A DNA stretch of 64,000 nt. Origin: Hydractinia symbiolongicarpus. Taxonomy: Eukaryota; Cnidaria; Hydrozoa; Anthoathecata; Hydractiniidae. Of this stretch, positions 11,218 to 22,160 are shown in pieces (position 1 is the stretch's first letter; each line of letters starts with the position of its first letter). The notes beneath the pieces are model-generated. The model had not been told where the DNA came from and made no database searches. It worked only from the letters and a program-made list of their open reading frames with translations. The translations under genes and the position numbers were made by a program. The stretch covers positions 15,105,501 to 15,169,500 of the forward strand of contig NC_079881.1 in the NCBI RefSeq assembly GCF_029227915.1, given 5' to 3'.

Positions 11218-13054
11218 AGGCCGTAAAAGGACCTATTACAGGCTTTAAAGTACTGTGCACGTAGTTAGCAGTGTTCACAGAGCCTGGCGCACAGAAAAAC
11301 GACTTATTACATCGTAGTCCAATGAGATTAAAAGGAATAGGCCAACGGCCTCATGTCTGTGCTCGTGGAACTCCCTGACTTAAGTGTAGTCTCCTTATTG
11401 GGCCATAAGATGCCGTACTACACGCTTTAAAGGTCTGTCCGCATAATTAGGAACGTTTTCAGAGCCTGGCGCTCAAGAAAACGACTTAATATATTGTAGT
11501 GCATTGAGATTGAAAGAAATAGACCGATCGAAACTTCTCTGTCCTTGTGGAAACACGTGTTTCACCTGTAGTCTCAAAATTAGGCCGTAAAAGGACGTAT
11601 TAGAGGCTTTAAAGGCCTGTGCACGCATTTAGCAGCGGTCTTAGAGTCTGTCACTCACGAACACGACATAACACATCGTAGTCCATTGAGATTAAAAGGA
11701 ATAGTCCGATGCCAAATTCTCTGTCCTTGTCGAAACACGTGGTTCACGTGAAGTCTGCAAATTCGGCCGTAAAAGGTCATATTACAGGCTTTAAAGGCCT
11801 GTGCGCGTAATTAGGAACGTTCTCAGAGCCTGACGCTGAAGAAAACGACTTAATACATCGTAGTTCATTGAAATTGAAAGGAATAGGACGACGGCCTCCT
11901 GTCTGTGCTCGTGGATACACGTGATTTACGTGTAGACTCCTTATTGAGCCGTAAATGGCCATATTACACACTTTAAAGGCCTGTGCACATAGTTGGCAGC
12001 GTTTTTAGAGCCCGTCGTTCAAGAAAACGACTTAAGACATCGCAGTCCATTGAGATTAAAAGGAATGGACCGATGGCAACTTGTACGGGCTCGTGGAATC
12101 ACGTGGTTTACGTGTAGACTCCAAATTAGGCCGTAAAAGGCCATATTACAGGCTATAAAGGCCTTTGCACGCAGTTAGCAGCGTTCTTAGAATCTGGCAC
12201 CCAGGAACACGACTTAACACATCGTAGTCCAATGAGATTGAAAGGACTAGGCTGACGCACTGCTGTCTGTGCTCGTGGAACTCCCTGACTTAAGTGTAGT
12301 CTCCTTATTAGGCCATAAGAGACCGTATTACACGCTTTAAAGGCATGTGCACGTAATTAGCAGCGTTCTCGGATCCTGGCGCACAGGAAAACGACTTAAT
12401 ACATCGTAGTCCATTGAGATTAAAAGGAACTGACCTATGGCAACTTCTCTGTCCTTGTGGAATCACGTGATTTACGTGTAGAATCCATATTAGGCCGTAA
12501 AAGGCCATATTACAGGCTTTAAAGGACTGTGCACGTAGTTAGCAGCGTTCACAGAGCCTGGCGCACAGGAAAACGGCTTAGTTTATCGTAGTCCATTGAG
12601 ATTGAAAGGACTTGACCGAAGTCCTCCCGTCTATGCTCTCGGAACTAGCTGACTTAGTGTAGTCTCCTTAATAGGCCATAAGAGACCGTATTACACGCTT
12701 TAAAGGTCTGTCCACAAAATTAGGAACGTTCTCAGAGCCTGGCGCTGAAAAAAGCGACTTAGTACGCCGTAGTTCATTGAAATTGAAAAGAATAGACCGA
12801 TGGCAACTTGGCTGGGCTCGCGGAATCACGTGATTTACGGGTAGACTCCAAATTAGGCCGTAAAAGGCCATATTACAGGCTTTACAGGCCTATGCACGTA
12901 GTTAGCAGCGTTCTCAGATCCTGGCGCACAGGAAAACGACTTAATACATCGTAGTTCATTGAAATCGAAAGAAATAGACCGATAGCAACTTGGCTGTGCT
13001 CGCAGAATTACGTGATTTACGTGTAGACTCCAAATTAAGCTGTAAAAGGCCATA

Positions 13055-13236
13055 TTACAGGCTTTAAAGGCCTGTGCACGCAGTTAGCAGCGTTCTTAGA
13101 GTCTGGTAATCAGGAACACGACTTAAAACATCGTAGTCCATTGAGATTGACAGGAATAGACCGATGGCAACTTGCCTGGGCTCGCAGAATCACGTGATTT
13201 ACGTGTAGACTCCAAATTAGTCCGCAAAAGGTCATA
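13055..13236 (+). repeat. Representative full-length monomer (class A, 182 bp)
   Basis: This unit runs from TTACAGGCTTTAAAGG to just before the next TTACAGGCTTTAAAGG at 13237. In order it holds the near-palindrome CAGGCTTTAAAGGCCTG, GCAGTTAGCAGCGTTCTTAG, a TCTGGTAATCAGGAACACGAC stretch that varies between monomers, the conserved ACATCGTAGTCCATTGAG, a class-specific stretch GACCGATGGCAACTTG, the palindromic AATCACGTGATT box, then TTACGTGTAGACTCC and AAATTAG with two GGCC-like motifs. It is offered as a reference phase for the array; the true unit boundary in a tandem array is arbitrary. Confidence 0.9.
13188..13205. other. A-class dyad box, palindrome AATCACGTGATT
   Basis: AATCACGTGATT (13188-13199) is a perfect 12-bp palindrome centred on CACGTG. 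It overlaps a second dyad, CACGT-GATTT-ACGTG (13191-13205), with 5-bp arms. The same box recurs in A, F and J monomers through the array, for example near 1395, 12467, 26022 and 57040. CACGTG is the core bound by many bHLH proteins, and ATCACGTG fits the budding-yeast centromere CDEI consensus RTCACRTG bound by Cbf1. Protein binding here is only a possibility. Confidence 0.75.
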
Positions 13237-13378
13237 TTACAGGCTTTAAAGGCCTGTGCGCGTAATTAGGAACGTTCTCAGAGCCTGACGCTCAAGAAAA
13301 CAACTTATTACATCGTAGTCCAATGAGATTGAAAGGAATAGGCCGACGGCCTCCTGTCTGTGCTCGTGGAACTCCCTG

Positions 13379-13386
13379 ACTTAAGT
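13379..13386. other. B-class box, palindrome ACTTAAGT
   Basis: In B monomers the CACGTG box is replaced by CTCCCTGACTTAAGTGTAG, which contains the perfect 8-bp palindrome ACTTAAGT. B monomers also carry CTGTCTGTGCTC upstream and usually AGGCCATAAGAGGC downstream instead of AGGCCGTAAAAGGCC. They occur throughout the array, for example near 2854, 5540, 22200, 41911 and 58140. Confidence 0.7.
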
Positions 13387-13699
13387 GTAGTCTCCTTATT
13401 AGGTCGTAAAAGGCCATATTAAAGGCTTAAAAGGCCTGTGCGCGTAGTTAGGAACGTTCTCAGAACCTGGCGCTTAAGAAAGCGACTTAATACATGGTAG
13501 TCCATTGAGATTGAAAGGAATAGTCTGATGGCCTCTTGCCAGGGCTAGTGGAATCACGTGATTTACGTGTAGATTCCTTATTAGACCGTAAAAGGCCATA
13601 TTACACGCTTTAAAGGTCTGTCCACGTAGTTAGGAACGTTCTTAGAGCCTGACGCTCAACAAAACGACTTATTACATCGTAATCCATTGAAATTAAAAG

Positions 13700-14212
13700 G
13701 AATAGACTGATGGCCTCCTGTCTGTGCTCTTGGAACTCCCTGACTTAAGTGTAGTCTCCTTGTTAGGCCATAAGAGGCCGTAGTACACGTTTTAAAGGTC
13801 TGTCCACGTAATTAGGAACGTTCTTAGAACCTGGCGCGCAAGAAAACGACTTAATATATCGTAGTCTATTGAGATTGAAACGAATAGACTGATGGAAATT
13901 TGGCTGGGCCTGGCGCTCAAGAAAACGACTTAATACATCGTAGTTCATTGAGATTGAAAGGAATAGAATGATGACCACTTGTTGGGGCTCTTGGAATCAG
14001 GCGAATTACGTGTAGACTCCTTATTATGGCGTAAAAGGCCATATTGCACGCCTTTAAGGTCTGTCCACATAGTTAGGAACGTTCTCAGAGCCTGGCGCTC
14101 AAGAAAACGACTTAATACATCGTAGACCATCGAGATTAAAAGGAATAGACCGATGGCAACTTGTCCGGGCTCGTGGAATCACGTGAGTTACGTGTAGACT
14201 CAAAATTAGGCC
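13700..14212 (+). repeat. Block with truncated monomer, distant copy 3
   Basis: This third copy of the block lies 9,543 bp right of copy 2. The offset equals 52 monomers plus 79 bp, as expected if a 79-bp remnant lies between matched points. It shows the array was extended by moving a whole region, not by independent truncations. Confidence 0.85.
13831..13909 (+). repeat. Truncated monomer (79 bp), copy 3
   Basis: The same 79-bp remnant and junction, ending in GGAAATTTGGCTGGGC just before CTGGCGCTCAAG at 13910. It carries GACTGATGG where the other two have GACCGATGG. Confidence 0.9.
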
Positions 14213-16023
14213 GTGAAAGGCAATATTAGAGGTCTAAAGGCCTGTGCACGTACTTAACAACGTTCTCAGAACCTGGCGCTCAAGGAAGCGACTTAATACA
14301 TCGTAGTCCATTGAGATTAAAAGGAACAGACTGGTGACCACGTGTCGGGGCTCGTGGAATCAGGCGATTTACGTGTAGACTCCTTATTAGGTCGTAAAAG
14401 GCCATATTACAGGCTTTAAAGGCCTGTGCGCGTAGTTAGGAACGTTCTCAGAGCCTGACGCTCAAGAAAACAACTTATTACATCGTAGTCCAATGAGATT
14501 GAAAGGAATAGGCCGACGGCCTCCTGTCTGTGCTCGTGGAACTCCCTGACTTAAGTGTAATCTCCTTATTGGGCCATAAGAGGCCGTACTACACGCTTTA
14601 AATGTCTGTGCGCGTAGTTAGGAACGTTCTCAGAGCCTGGCGCGCAAGAAAACCACTTAATATATCGTAGTCCATTGAGATTGAAAGGAATAGACTGATG
14701 GAACTTGTCGGAGCTCGTGGAACTCCCTGACTTAAGTGTAGCCTCCTAATTACGCCATAAGAGGCCGTAATACACGCTTTAAAGGCCTGTGCGCGTAGTT
14801 AGGAACGTTCTCAGAACCTGGCGCTCAAGAAAACGACTTAATACATTGTAGTCCATTGAGATTGAAAGAAACAGACTGATGACCACTTGTTGGGGTTCGT
14901 GGAATCAATCGATTTACGTGTAGACTCCTTATTAGGGCGCGAAAGGCCATATTATATGCTCTAAAGGTCTGTCCACGTAGTTAGGAGCGTGCTCAGAGCC
15001 TGGCGCTCAAGAAAACCACCTATTACATTGTAATCCATTGAAATTGAAAGGAATAGACTGATGGCCTCCTGTCTGTGCTCTTGGAACTCCCTGACTTAAG
15101 TGTAGTCTCCTTGTTAGGCCATAAGAGGCTGTACTACACGCTTTAAAGGTCTGTCCACGTAATTAGGAACGTTCTTAGAACCTGGCGCTCAAGAAAACGA
15201 CTTATTATATCGTAGTCTATTGAGATTGAAACGAATAGACCGATGGCAACTTGGCTGGTCTCGATGAATCCCCTGATTTACGTGTAGACTCCAAATTAGG
15301 CCGTAAAAAGCCACATTACACGTTTTAAATGTCTGTACACGTAGTTAGGAACGTTCTTAGAGCCTGGGGCTCAAGAAAACGACTTATTACAACGTGGTCC
15401 AATGAGATTAAAAGCAAGAATCGAATGGAACCTGTTGGAGCTCTTGGAATCACGTGATTTACGTGTAGACTCCAAATTAGGCCGTGAAAGGCAATGTTAG
15501 AGGCTTTAAAGGCCTGTGCACGTAGTTAGCAGCGTTCTTAGAGCCTGGTACACAAGAAAACAACTTAATATATCGTAGTCCATTGAGATTGAAAGGAATT
15601 GACCGATGCCAACTTGTCCGGGGTCGTGGAATCACGTGAGTTACGTACAGTCTACTTATTAGGTCGTAAAAGGCGATAATACACACTTTAAAGGCCTGTC
15701 CACGTAGTTAACAGCGTTTTTAGAGCCTGGCGCTCAGGAAAACGAATTAAGACATCCTAGTCCATTGAGATTGAAAGGAACAGACCGATGCCAATTTCTC
15801 TGTCCTTGTGGAAACACGTGACTGACGTGTAGACTCCTTATTAGGCCGTAAAAAGCGATAATACACACTTTAAAGGCCTGTCCACGTAGTTAGGAACGGT
15901 CTCAGGGCCTGGAGCTTAAGCAATCGACTTAAGACATCGTAGTCCATTGAGATTGAAAGGAATAGACTGATGGCCTCCTGTCTGTGCTCTTCGAACTCCC
16001 TGACTTAAGTGTAGTGTCCTTGT

Positions 16024-16860
16024 TAGGTCATAAGAGGCTGTGTTACACGCTTTAAAGATCTGTCCACGTAGTTAGGAACGTTCTCAGAGCCTGGCGCTGA
16101 AGAAACGACTTAATACATCGTAGACCATTGAGATTAAAAGGAATAGACCGATGGCAACTTGTCCGGGCTCGCGGAATCACATGATTTACGTGATTTACGT
16201 GTAGACTCCAAATTAGGCCGTGAAAGGCAATATTAGAGGCTTTAAAGGCCTGTCCACGTAGTTAGCAGCGTTTTTAAAGCCTAGCGCTCAGGTAAACGAA
16301 TTAAGACATCGTAGTCCATTGAGATTGAAAGGAACAGAACGATGGCAATTTCTCTGTCCTTGTGGAAACACGTGATTGACGTGTAGACTCTTTATTAGGC
16401 CGTAAAAGGCGATAATACACACTTTAAAGGCCTGTCCACGTAGTTAGGAACGGTCTCAGGGCCTGGAGCTTAAGCAATCGACTTAATACATCGTAGTTCA
16501 TTGAGATTGAAAGGAATAGACTGATGGCCTCCTGTCTGTGCTCTTGGAACTCCCTGACTTAAGTGTAGTCCCCTTGTTAGGTCATAAGAGGCTGTATTAC
16601 ACGCTTTAAAGGTCTGACCACGTAATTAGGAACGTTCTTAGAGCCTGGCGCTCAAGAAAGCAACTTAATGTATCGTAGTCTATTGAGATTGAAACGAATA
16701 GACCGATGGCAACTTGGCTGGGTTCGCGGATTCACATGATTTACGTGTAGACTCCAAATTAGGCAGTAAAGGGCCATATTACAGGCTTAAAAGGCCTGTG
16801 CACGTAGTTAGGAACGTTCTCAGAGCCTGGCGCTCAAGAAAACCACTTATTACATCGTAA
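16024..16860 (+). repeat. Diverged relative of 39541-40377
   Basis: The stretch aligns with 39541-40377 at offset 23,517 bp, sharing a monomer with GGCGCTGAAG, a 9-bp-insert box, CAGAACGATGGCAATTTC, and GGGTTCGCGGATTCAC. Differences are scattered at several per monomer, more than between the recent copies at 39.2 and 48.7 kb, so it appears to be an older paralogue of that block. Confidence 0.78.
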
Positions 16861-17939
16861 TCCATTGAAATTGAAAGGAATAGACTGATGGCCTCCTGTC
16901 TGTGCTCTTGGAACTCCCTGACTTAAGTGTAGTCTCCTTGTTAGGCCATAAGAGGCCATATTACACGCTTAAAAGGCCTTTGCAAGTAGTTAGGAACGTT
17001 CTCAGAGTCTGGCGCTCAAGAAAGCGACTTAATACATCGTAGTCCATTGAGATTGAAAGAAAAAGACTGATGGCCACTTGTTGGGGCTCGTGGAATCAGG
17101 CGATTTACGTGTAGATTTCTTATTAGGCCGTAAAAGGCCATATTACACGCTTTAAAGGTCTGTCCACGTAGTTAGGAAAGTTCCCAGACCTTGCGCTCAA
17201 GAAAACGACTTATTACATCGTAGACCATTAAGATTGAAAGGAACTGCCGAATGGAACTTGTCGGACCTCTTGGAATCACGTGATTTACGTGTACACTCCA
17301 AGTTAGGCCGTGAAAGGCGATATTAGAGGCTTTGAAGGCCTGTGCACGTAGTTAACAACGTTCTTAGAGCCTGGTACACAAGAAAACAACTTAATATATC
17401 GTAGTCCATTGAGATTGAAAGGAATTGACCGATGCCAACTTGTCCGGGCTCGTGGAATCACGTGAGTTACGTGCAGTCTTCTTTTAGGTCGTAAAAGGCA
17501 ATAATACACACTTTAAAGAGCTGTCCAAGTAGTTAGCAGCCTTTTTAGAACCTGGCGCTCAGGAAAACGAATTAAGACATCGTAGTCCATTGAGATTGAA
17601 ATTAACAGACCGATGGCAATTTTTCTGTCCTTGTGGAAACACGTGATTGACGTGTAGACTCCTTATTAGGCCGTAAAAGGCGATAATACACACTTTAAAG
17701 GCCTGTCCACGTAGTTAGGAACGGTTTCAGAGCCTGGAGCTTAAGCAATTGACTTAATACATCGTATTCCATTGAGATTGAAAGGAATAGACTGATGGCC
17801 TCCTTTCTGTGCTCTTGGAACTCCCTGACTTAAGTGTAGTCTCCTTATTGGGACATAAGAGGCCGTATTACACGCTTTAAAGGTCTGTCTACGTAATTAG
17901 GAACGTTCTCAGAGCCTGGCGCTCAAGAAAACGACTTAA
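16861..17939 (+). repeat. Mixed B, D, J-like, G and C' monomers
   Basis: Full-length monomers including a J-like unit (CTGCCGAATGGAACTTGTCGG near 17244), a G unit (17400-17490) and C' units with ATTAACAGACCGATGGC (17600). The ATTAACAG variant recurs only near 60092, linking this stretch with the right-hand mosaic. No genes seen. Confidence 0.7.
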
Positions 17940-18640
17940 TATATCGTAGTCCATTGAGATTGAAAGGAATAGACCGATGGCAACTTCTCTGTCCTTGGGA
18001 AACACGTGGTTCACGTGTAGTCTCCAAATTAGGCCGTAAATAGACCTATTACAGGACTTAAAGGCCTGTGCACGCAGTTAGCAACGTTCTTAGAGCCTGA
18101 CGCTCAACAAAACGACTTATTACATCGTAGTCCCATGAGATTGAAAGGAATAGGCCGACGGCCTCCTGTCTGTGCTCGCGAAATCACATGAGTTACGTGT
18201 AAACTCCAAATTAGGCTGTAAACGGCCATATTACAGGCTTAAAAGTCCCGTGCACGTAGTTAGAAACGTTCTCAGAGCCTGGCGCTCAAAAAAACCACTT
18301 ATTACATTGTAATCCATTGAAATTGAAAGGAATAGACTGATGGCCTCCTGTCTGTGCTCTTGGAACTCCCTGACTTAAGTGTAGTCTCCTTGTTAGGCCA
18401 TAAGAGGCTGTAGTACACGCTTTAAAGGTCTGTCCGCGTAATTAGGAACGTTCTTAGAACCTGGCGCGCAAGAAAACGACTTAATATATCGTAGTCTATT
18501 GAGATTGAAACGAATAGACCGATGGCAACTTGGCTGGGCTCGCTGAATCACCTGAATTACGTGTAGACTCTAAATTAGTCCGTAAAAGGCCACATTACAC
18601 GTTTTAAAGGTCTGTACACGTAATTAGGAACGTTCTTAGA
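17940..18640 (+). repeat. C-B'-B-A' cassette preceding the 15-monomer HOR
   Basis: The cassette matches 19395-20095 at offset 1,455 bp (eight monomers), including GTCCTTGGGAAACACG, TCGCGAAATCACATGAG, CTCAAAAAAACCACTTATTAC and CTGAATCACCTGAATT. These four classes in this order open every copy of the 15-monomer HOR. Confidence 0.82.
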
Positions 18641-19426
18641 GCCTGGCGCTCAAGAAAACGACTTAATATATCGTAGTCTATTGAGATTGAAACGAATAGA
18701 CCGATGGCAACTTGGCTAGGCTCGCGGAATCACGTGATTTACGTGTAGACTCCAAATTAGGCCGTAAAAGGCCATATTACAGGTTTAAAAGGCCTTTGCA
18801 AGTAGTTAGGAACGTTCTCCGAGCCTGACGCTCAAGAAAACGACTTATTACATCGTAGTCCAATGAGATTGAAAGGAATAGGCCGACGGCCTCCTGTCTG
18901 TGCTCGTGGAACTCCCTGACTTAAGTGTAGTCTCCTTATTAGGGCGTAAAAGGCCATATTACACGCTTTAAAGGTCTGTCCACGTAGTTAGCAGCGTTTT
19001 TAGAGCCTGGCGCTCAGGAAAACGAATTAAGACATCATAGTTTATTGAGATTGAAAGGAACAGACCAATGCCAATTTCTCTGTCCTTGTGGAAACACGTG
19101 ATTGACGTGTAGACTCTTTATTAGGCCGTAAAACGCGATAATACACACTTTAAAGGCCTGTCCACGTAGTTAGCAGCGTTTTTAGAGCCTGGCGCTCAGG
19201 AAAACGAATTAAGACATCATAGTCCATTGAGATTGAAAGGAACAGACCGATGCCAATTTCTCTGTCCTTGTGAAAACACGTGATTGACGTGTAGACTCCT
19301 TATTAGGCCGTAAAAGGCGATAATACACACTTTAAAGGCCTGTCCACGTAGTTAGGAACGGTCTCAGGGCCTGGAGCTTAAGCAATCGACTTAATACATC
19401 GTAGTCCATTGAGATTGAAAGGAATA
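18641..19426 (+). repeat. A, B', C', C' monomers left of the first 15-mer
   Basis: Four monomers plus a GGGCCTGGAGCTTAAGC unit. From about 18970 the sequence matches 26810 onward (offset 7,839 bp), including the rare ATCATAGTTTATTGAG and GACCAATGCC variants at 19035-19070 and 26874-26909. This marks the left limit of the large recent duplication. Confidence 0.78.
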
Positions 19427-20700
19427 GACCGATGGCAACTTCTCTGTCCTTGGGAAACACGTGGTTCACGTGTAGTCTCCAAATTAGGCCGTAAATAGAC
19501 CTATTACAGGACTTAAAGGCCTGTGCACGCAGTTAGCAACGTTCTTAGAGCCTGATGCTCAACAAAACGACTTATTACATCGTAGTCCCATGAGATTGAA
19601 AGGAATAGGCCGACGGCCTCCTGTCTGTGCTCGCGAAATCACATGAGTTACGTGTAAACTCCAAATTAGGCTGTAAACGGCCATATTACAGGCTTAAAAG
19701 TCCCGTGCACGTAGTTAGGAACGTTCTCAGAGCCTGGCGCTCAAAAAAACCACTTATTACATTGTAATCCATTGAAATTGAAAGGAATAGACTGATGGCC
19801 TCCTGTCTGTGCTCTTGGAACTCCCTGACTTAAATGTAGTCTCCTTGTTAGGCCATAAGAGGCTGTAGTACACGCTTTAAAGGTCTGTCCGCGTAATTAG
19901 GAACGTTCTTAGAACCTGGCGCGCAAGAAAACGACTTAATATATCGTAGTCTATTGAGATTGAAACGAATAGACCGATGGCAACTTGGCTGGGCTCGCTG
20001 AATCACCTGAATTACGTGTAGACTCTAAATTAGGCCGGAAAAGGCCACATTACACGTTTTAAAGGTCTGTACACGTAATTAGGAACGTTCTCAGAGCCTG
20101 GCGCTCAAGAAAACGACTTAATACATCGTAGACCATTGAGATTAAAAGGAACAGCCCAATGGAACTTTTTGGAGCTCTGGGAATTACGTGATTTACGTGA
20201 TTTACGTGTAGACTCCAAATTAGGCCGTGAAAGGCAATATTAGAGGCATTAAAGGCCTGTGCACGTAGTTAACAACGTTCTTAGAGCCTGGCGCACAGGA
20301 AAACGACTTAATATATCGTAGTCCATTGAGATTGAAGAAATAGACCGATGCCAACTTGACTGGGCTCGTGGAATCACGTGAGTTACGTGCAGTCTACTTA
20401 TTAGGTCGTAAAAGGCCATATTAAAGGCTTAAAAGGCCTGTGCGCGTAGTTAGGAACGTTCTCAGAACCTGGCGCTCAAGAAAGCGACTTAATACATGGT
20501 AGTCCATTGAGATTGAAAGGAATAGTCTGATGGCCTCTTGCCTGGGTTAGTGGAATCCCGTGATTTACGTGTAGATTCTCTATTAGGTCGTAAAAGGCCA
20601 TATTAAACGCTTTAAAGGTCTGTCCACGTAGTTAGGAACGTTCTCAGAGACTGGCGCTCAAGAAAACGACTTACTACATCGTGGAACAATGAGATTAAAG

Positions 20701-21427
20701 GCAAGAATCGAATGGAACCTGTTGTAGCTCGTGGAATCACGTGATTTACGTGTAGACTCCAAATTAGGCCGTGAAAGGCAATATTAGAGGCTTTAAAGGC
20801 CTGTGCACGAAGTTAGCAGCGTTCTTAGAGCCTGGTACACAAGAAAACAACTTAATATATCGTAGTCCATTGAGATTGAAAAGAATTGACCGATGCCAAC
20901 TTGTCCGGGCTCGTGGAATTACGTGAGTTACGTGCAGTCTACTTATTATGTCGTAAAAGGCGATAATACACACTTTAAAGGCCTGTCCACGTAGTTAGCA
21001 GCGTTTTTAGAGCCTGGCGCTCAGGAAAACGAATTAAGACATCATAGTCCATTGAGATTGAAAGGAACAGACCGATGCCAATTTCTCTGTCCTTGTGGAA
21101 ACACGTGATTGACGTGTAGAATCTTTATTAGGCCGTAAAACGCGATAATACACACTTTAAAGGCCTGTCCACGTAGTTAGCAGCGTTTTTAGAGCCTGGC
21201 GCTCAGGAAAACGAATTAAGACATCATAGTCCATTGAGATTGAAAGGAACAGACCGATGCCAATTTCTCTGTCCTTATGAAAACACGTGATTGACGTGTA
21301 GACTCCTTATTAGGCCGTAAAAGGCGATAATACACACTTTAAAGGCCTGTCCACGTAGTTAGGAACGGTCTCAGAGACTGGCGCTCAAGAAAACGACTTA
21401 CTACATCGTGGAACAATGAGATTAAAG
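20701..21427 (+). repeat. 4-monomer HOR (F-G-C'-C', 727 bp), first of a pair
   Basis: GCAAGAATCGAATGG at 20701 recurs at 21428, exactly 727 bp on, and the four classes repeat in order. The pair 20701-21427 and 21428-22154 lies inside the 15-monomer HOR. Corresponding pairs start at 28540 and 29267, and at 31274 and 32001. Confidence 0.87.
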
Positions 21428-22154
21428 GCAAGAATCGAATGGAACCTGTTGGAGCTCGTGGAATCACGTGATTTACGTGTAGACTCCAAATTAGGCCGTG
21501 AAAGGCAATATTAGAGGCTTTAAAGGCCTGTGCACGAAGTTAGCAGCGTTCTTAGAGCCTGGTACACAAGAAAACAACTTAATATATCGTAGTCCATTGA
21601 GATTGAAAAGAATTGACCGATGACAACTTGTCCGGGCTCGTGGAATTACGTGAGTTACATGCAGTCTACTTATTATGTCGTAAAAGGCGATAATACACAC
21701 TTTAAAGGCCTGTCCACGTAGTTAGCAGCGTTTTTAGAGCCTGGCGCTCAGGAAAACGAATTAAGACATCATAGTCCATTGAGATTGAAAGGAACAGACC
21801 GATGCCAATTTCTCTGTCCTTGTGGAAACACGTGATTGACGTGTAGAATCTTTATTAGGCCGTAAAACGCGATAATACACACTTTAAAGGCCTGTCCACG
21901 TAGTTAGCAGCGTTTTTAGAGCCTGGCGCTCAGGAAAACGAATTAAGACATCATAGTCCATTGAGATTGAAAGGAACAGACCGATGCCAATTTCTCTGTC
22001 CTTATGAAAACACGTGATTGGCGTGTAGACTCCTTATTAGGCCGTAAAAGGCGATAATACACACTTTAAAGGCCTGTCCACGTAGTTAGGAACGGTCTCA
22101 GGGCCTGGAGCTTAAGCAATCGACTTAATACATCGTAGTCCATTGAGATTGAAA
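21428..22154 (+). repeat. 4-monomer HOR (F-G-C'-C', 727 bp), second of a pair
   Basis: Second tandem copy. It differs from the first by CCGATGACAACTTG and GTTACATGCAG in the G monomer (21618, 21654) and by TTGGCGTG in the last C' box. Confidence 0.87.
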
Positions 22155-22160
22155 GGAATA

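Larger units (their letters stand above)
11218..13402 (+). repeat. Heterogeneous monomers without a clear HOR
   Basis: About 12 monomers of A, B and C type with many private variants, for example TTCACAGAGCCTGGCGCAC (11269, 12549), AGGCTATAAAGGCC (12148) and TAGTACGCCGTAGTTC (12770). Short stretches repeat elsewhere (11430-11700 resembles 2370-2640), but no block longer than about two monomers repeats cleanly here. It is the least homogenised part of the window. No other element was seen. Confidence 0.7.
13403..16023 (+). repeat. Block duplication ~2.6 kb, copy 2
   Basis: This is the partner of 3860-6485. Before about 13403 the copies differ (GTAGTCTCCTTATTAGGTCG here, GTAGACTCAAAATTAGGTCG there), and after about 16023 they separate again. 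The internal stretch 15388-15700 is a different pair of monomers (F and G) from those in copy 1. Confidence 0.82.
19427..22160 (+). repeat. 15-monomer HOR (2,734 bp), copy 1
   Basis: Monomer order is C, B', B, A', I (with 9-bp insert), G', E, then F-G-C'-C' twice. The unit starts at GACCGATGGCAACTTC and ends where the next monomer begins GACTGATGG. It recurs at 27266 and 30000, each 2,734 bp long, with only scattered single-base differences (for example GTTCTCAGAG here against GTCTTCAGAG near 27570). Confidence 0.88.

Noticed and set aside
13015-13090. TTAGG motifs as interstitial telomere repeats
   Set aside because: TTAGG appears singly at two or three fixed places in each monomer (ATTAGGCC, GTTAGGAACG) and never as a tandem TTAGG run.
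13170-13210. CACGTG boxes as gene promoters (G-box or E-box elements)
   Set aside because: There is no downstream gene and the motif recurs once per monomer of certain classes, so a promoter role for coding genes is unsupported. A chromatin-binding role is kept as a hypothesis only.
20764-20973. Minus-strand open frames of 66-71 codons recurring across the window (for example 20764-20973, 39177-39386, 55435-55635)
   Set aside because: They arise because one reading frame of the satellite monomer lacks stops for about one unit. They repeat in step with one monomer class, end at the same satellite position, have no recognisable domain, and are not preserved in other classes.
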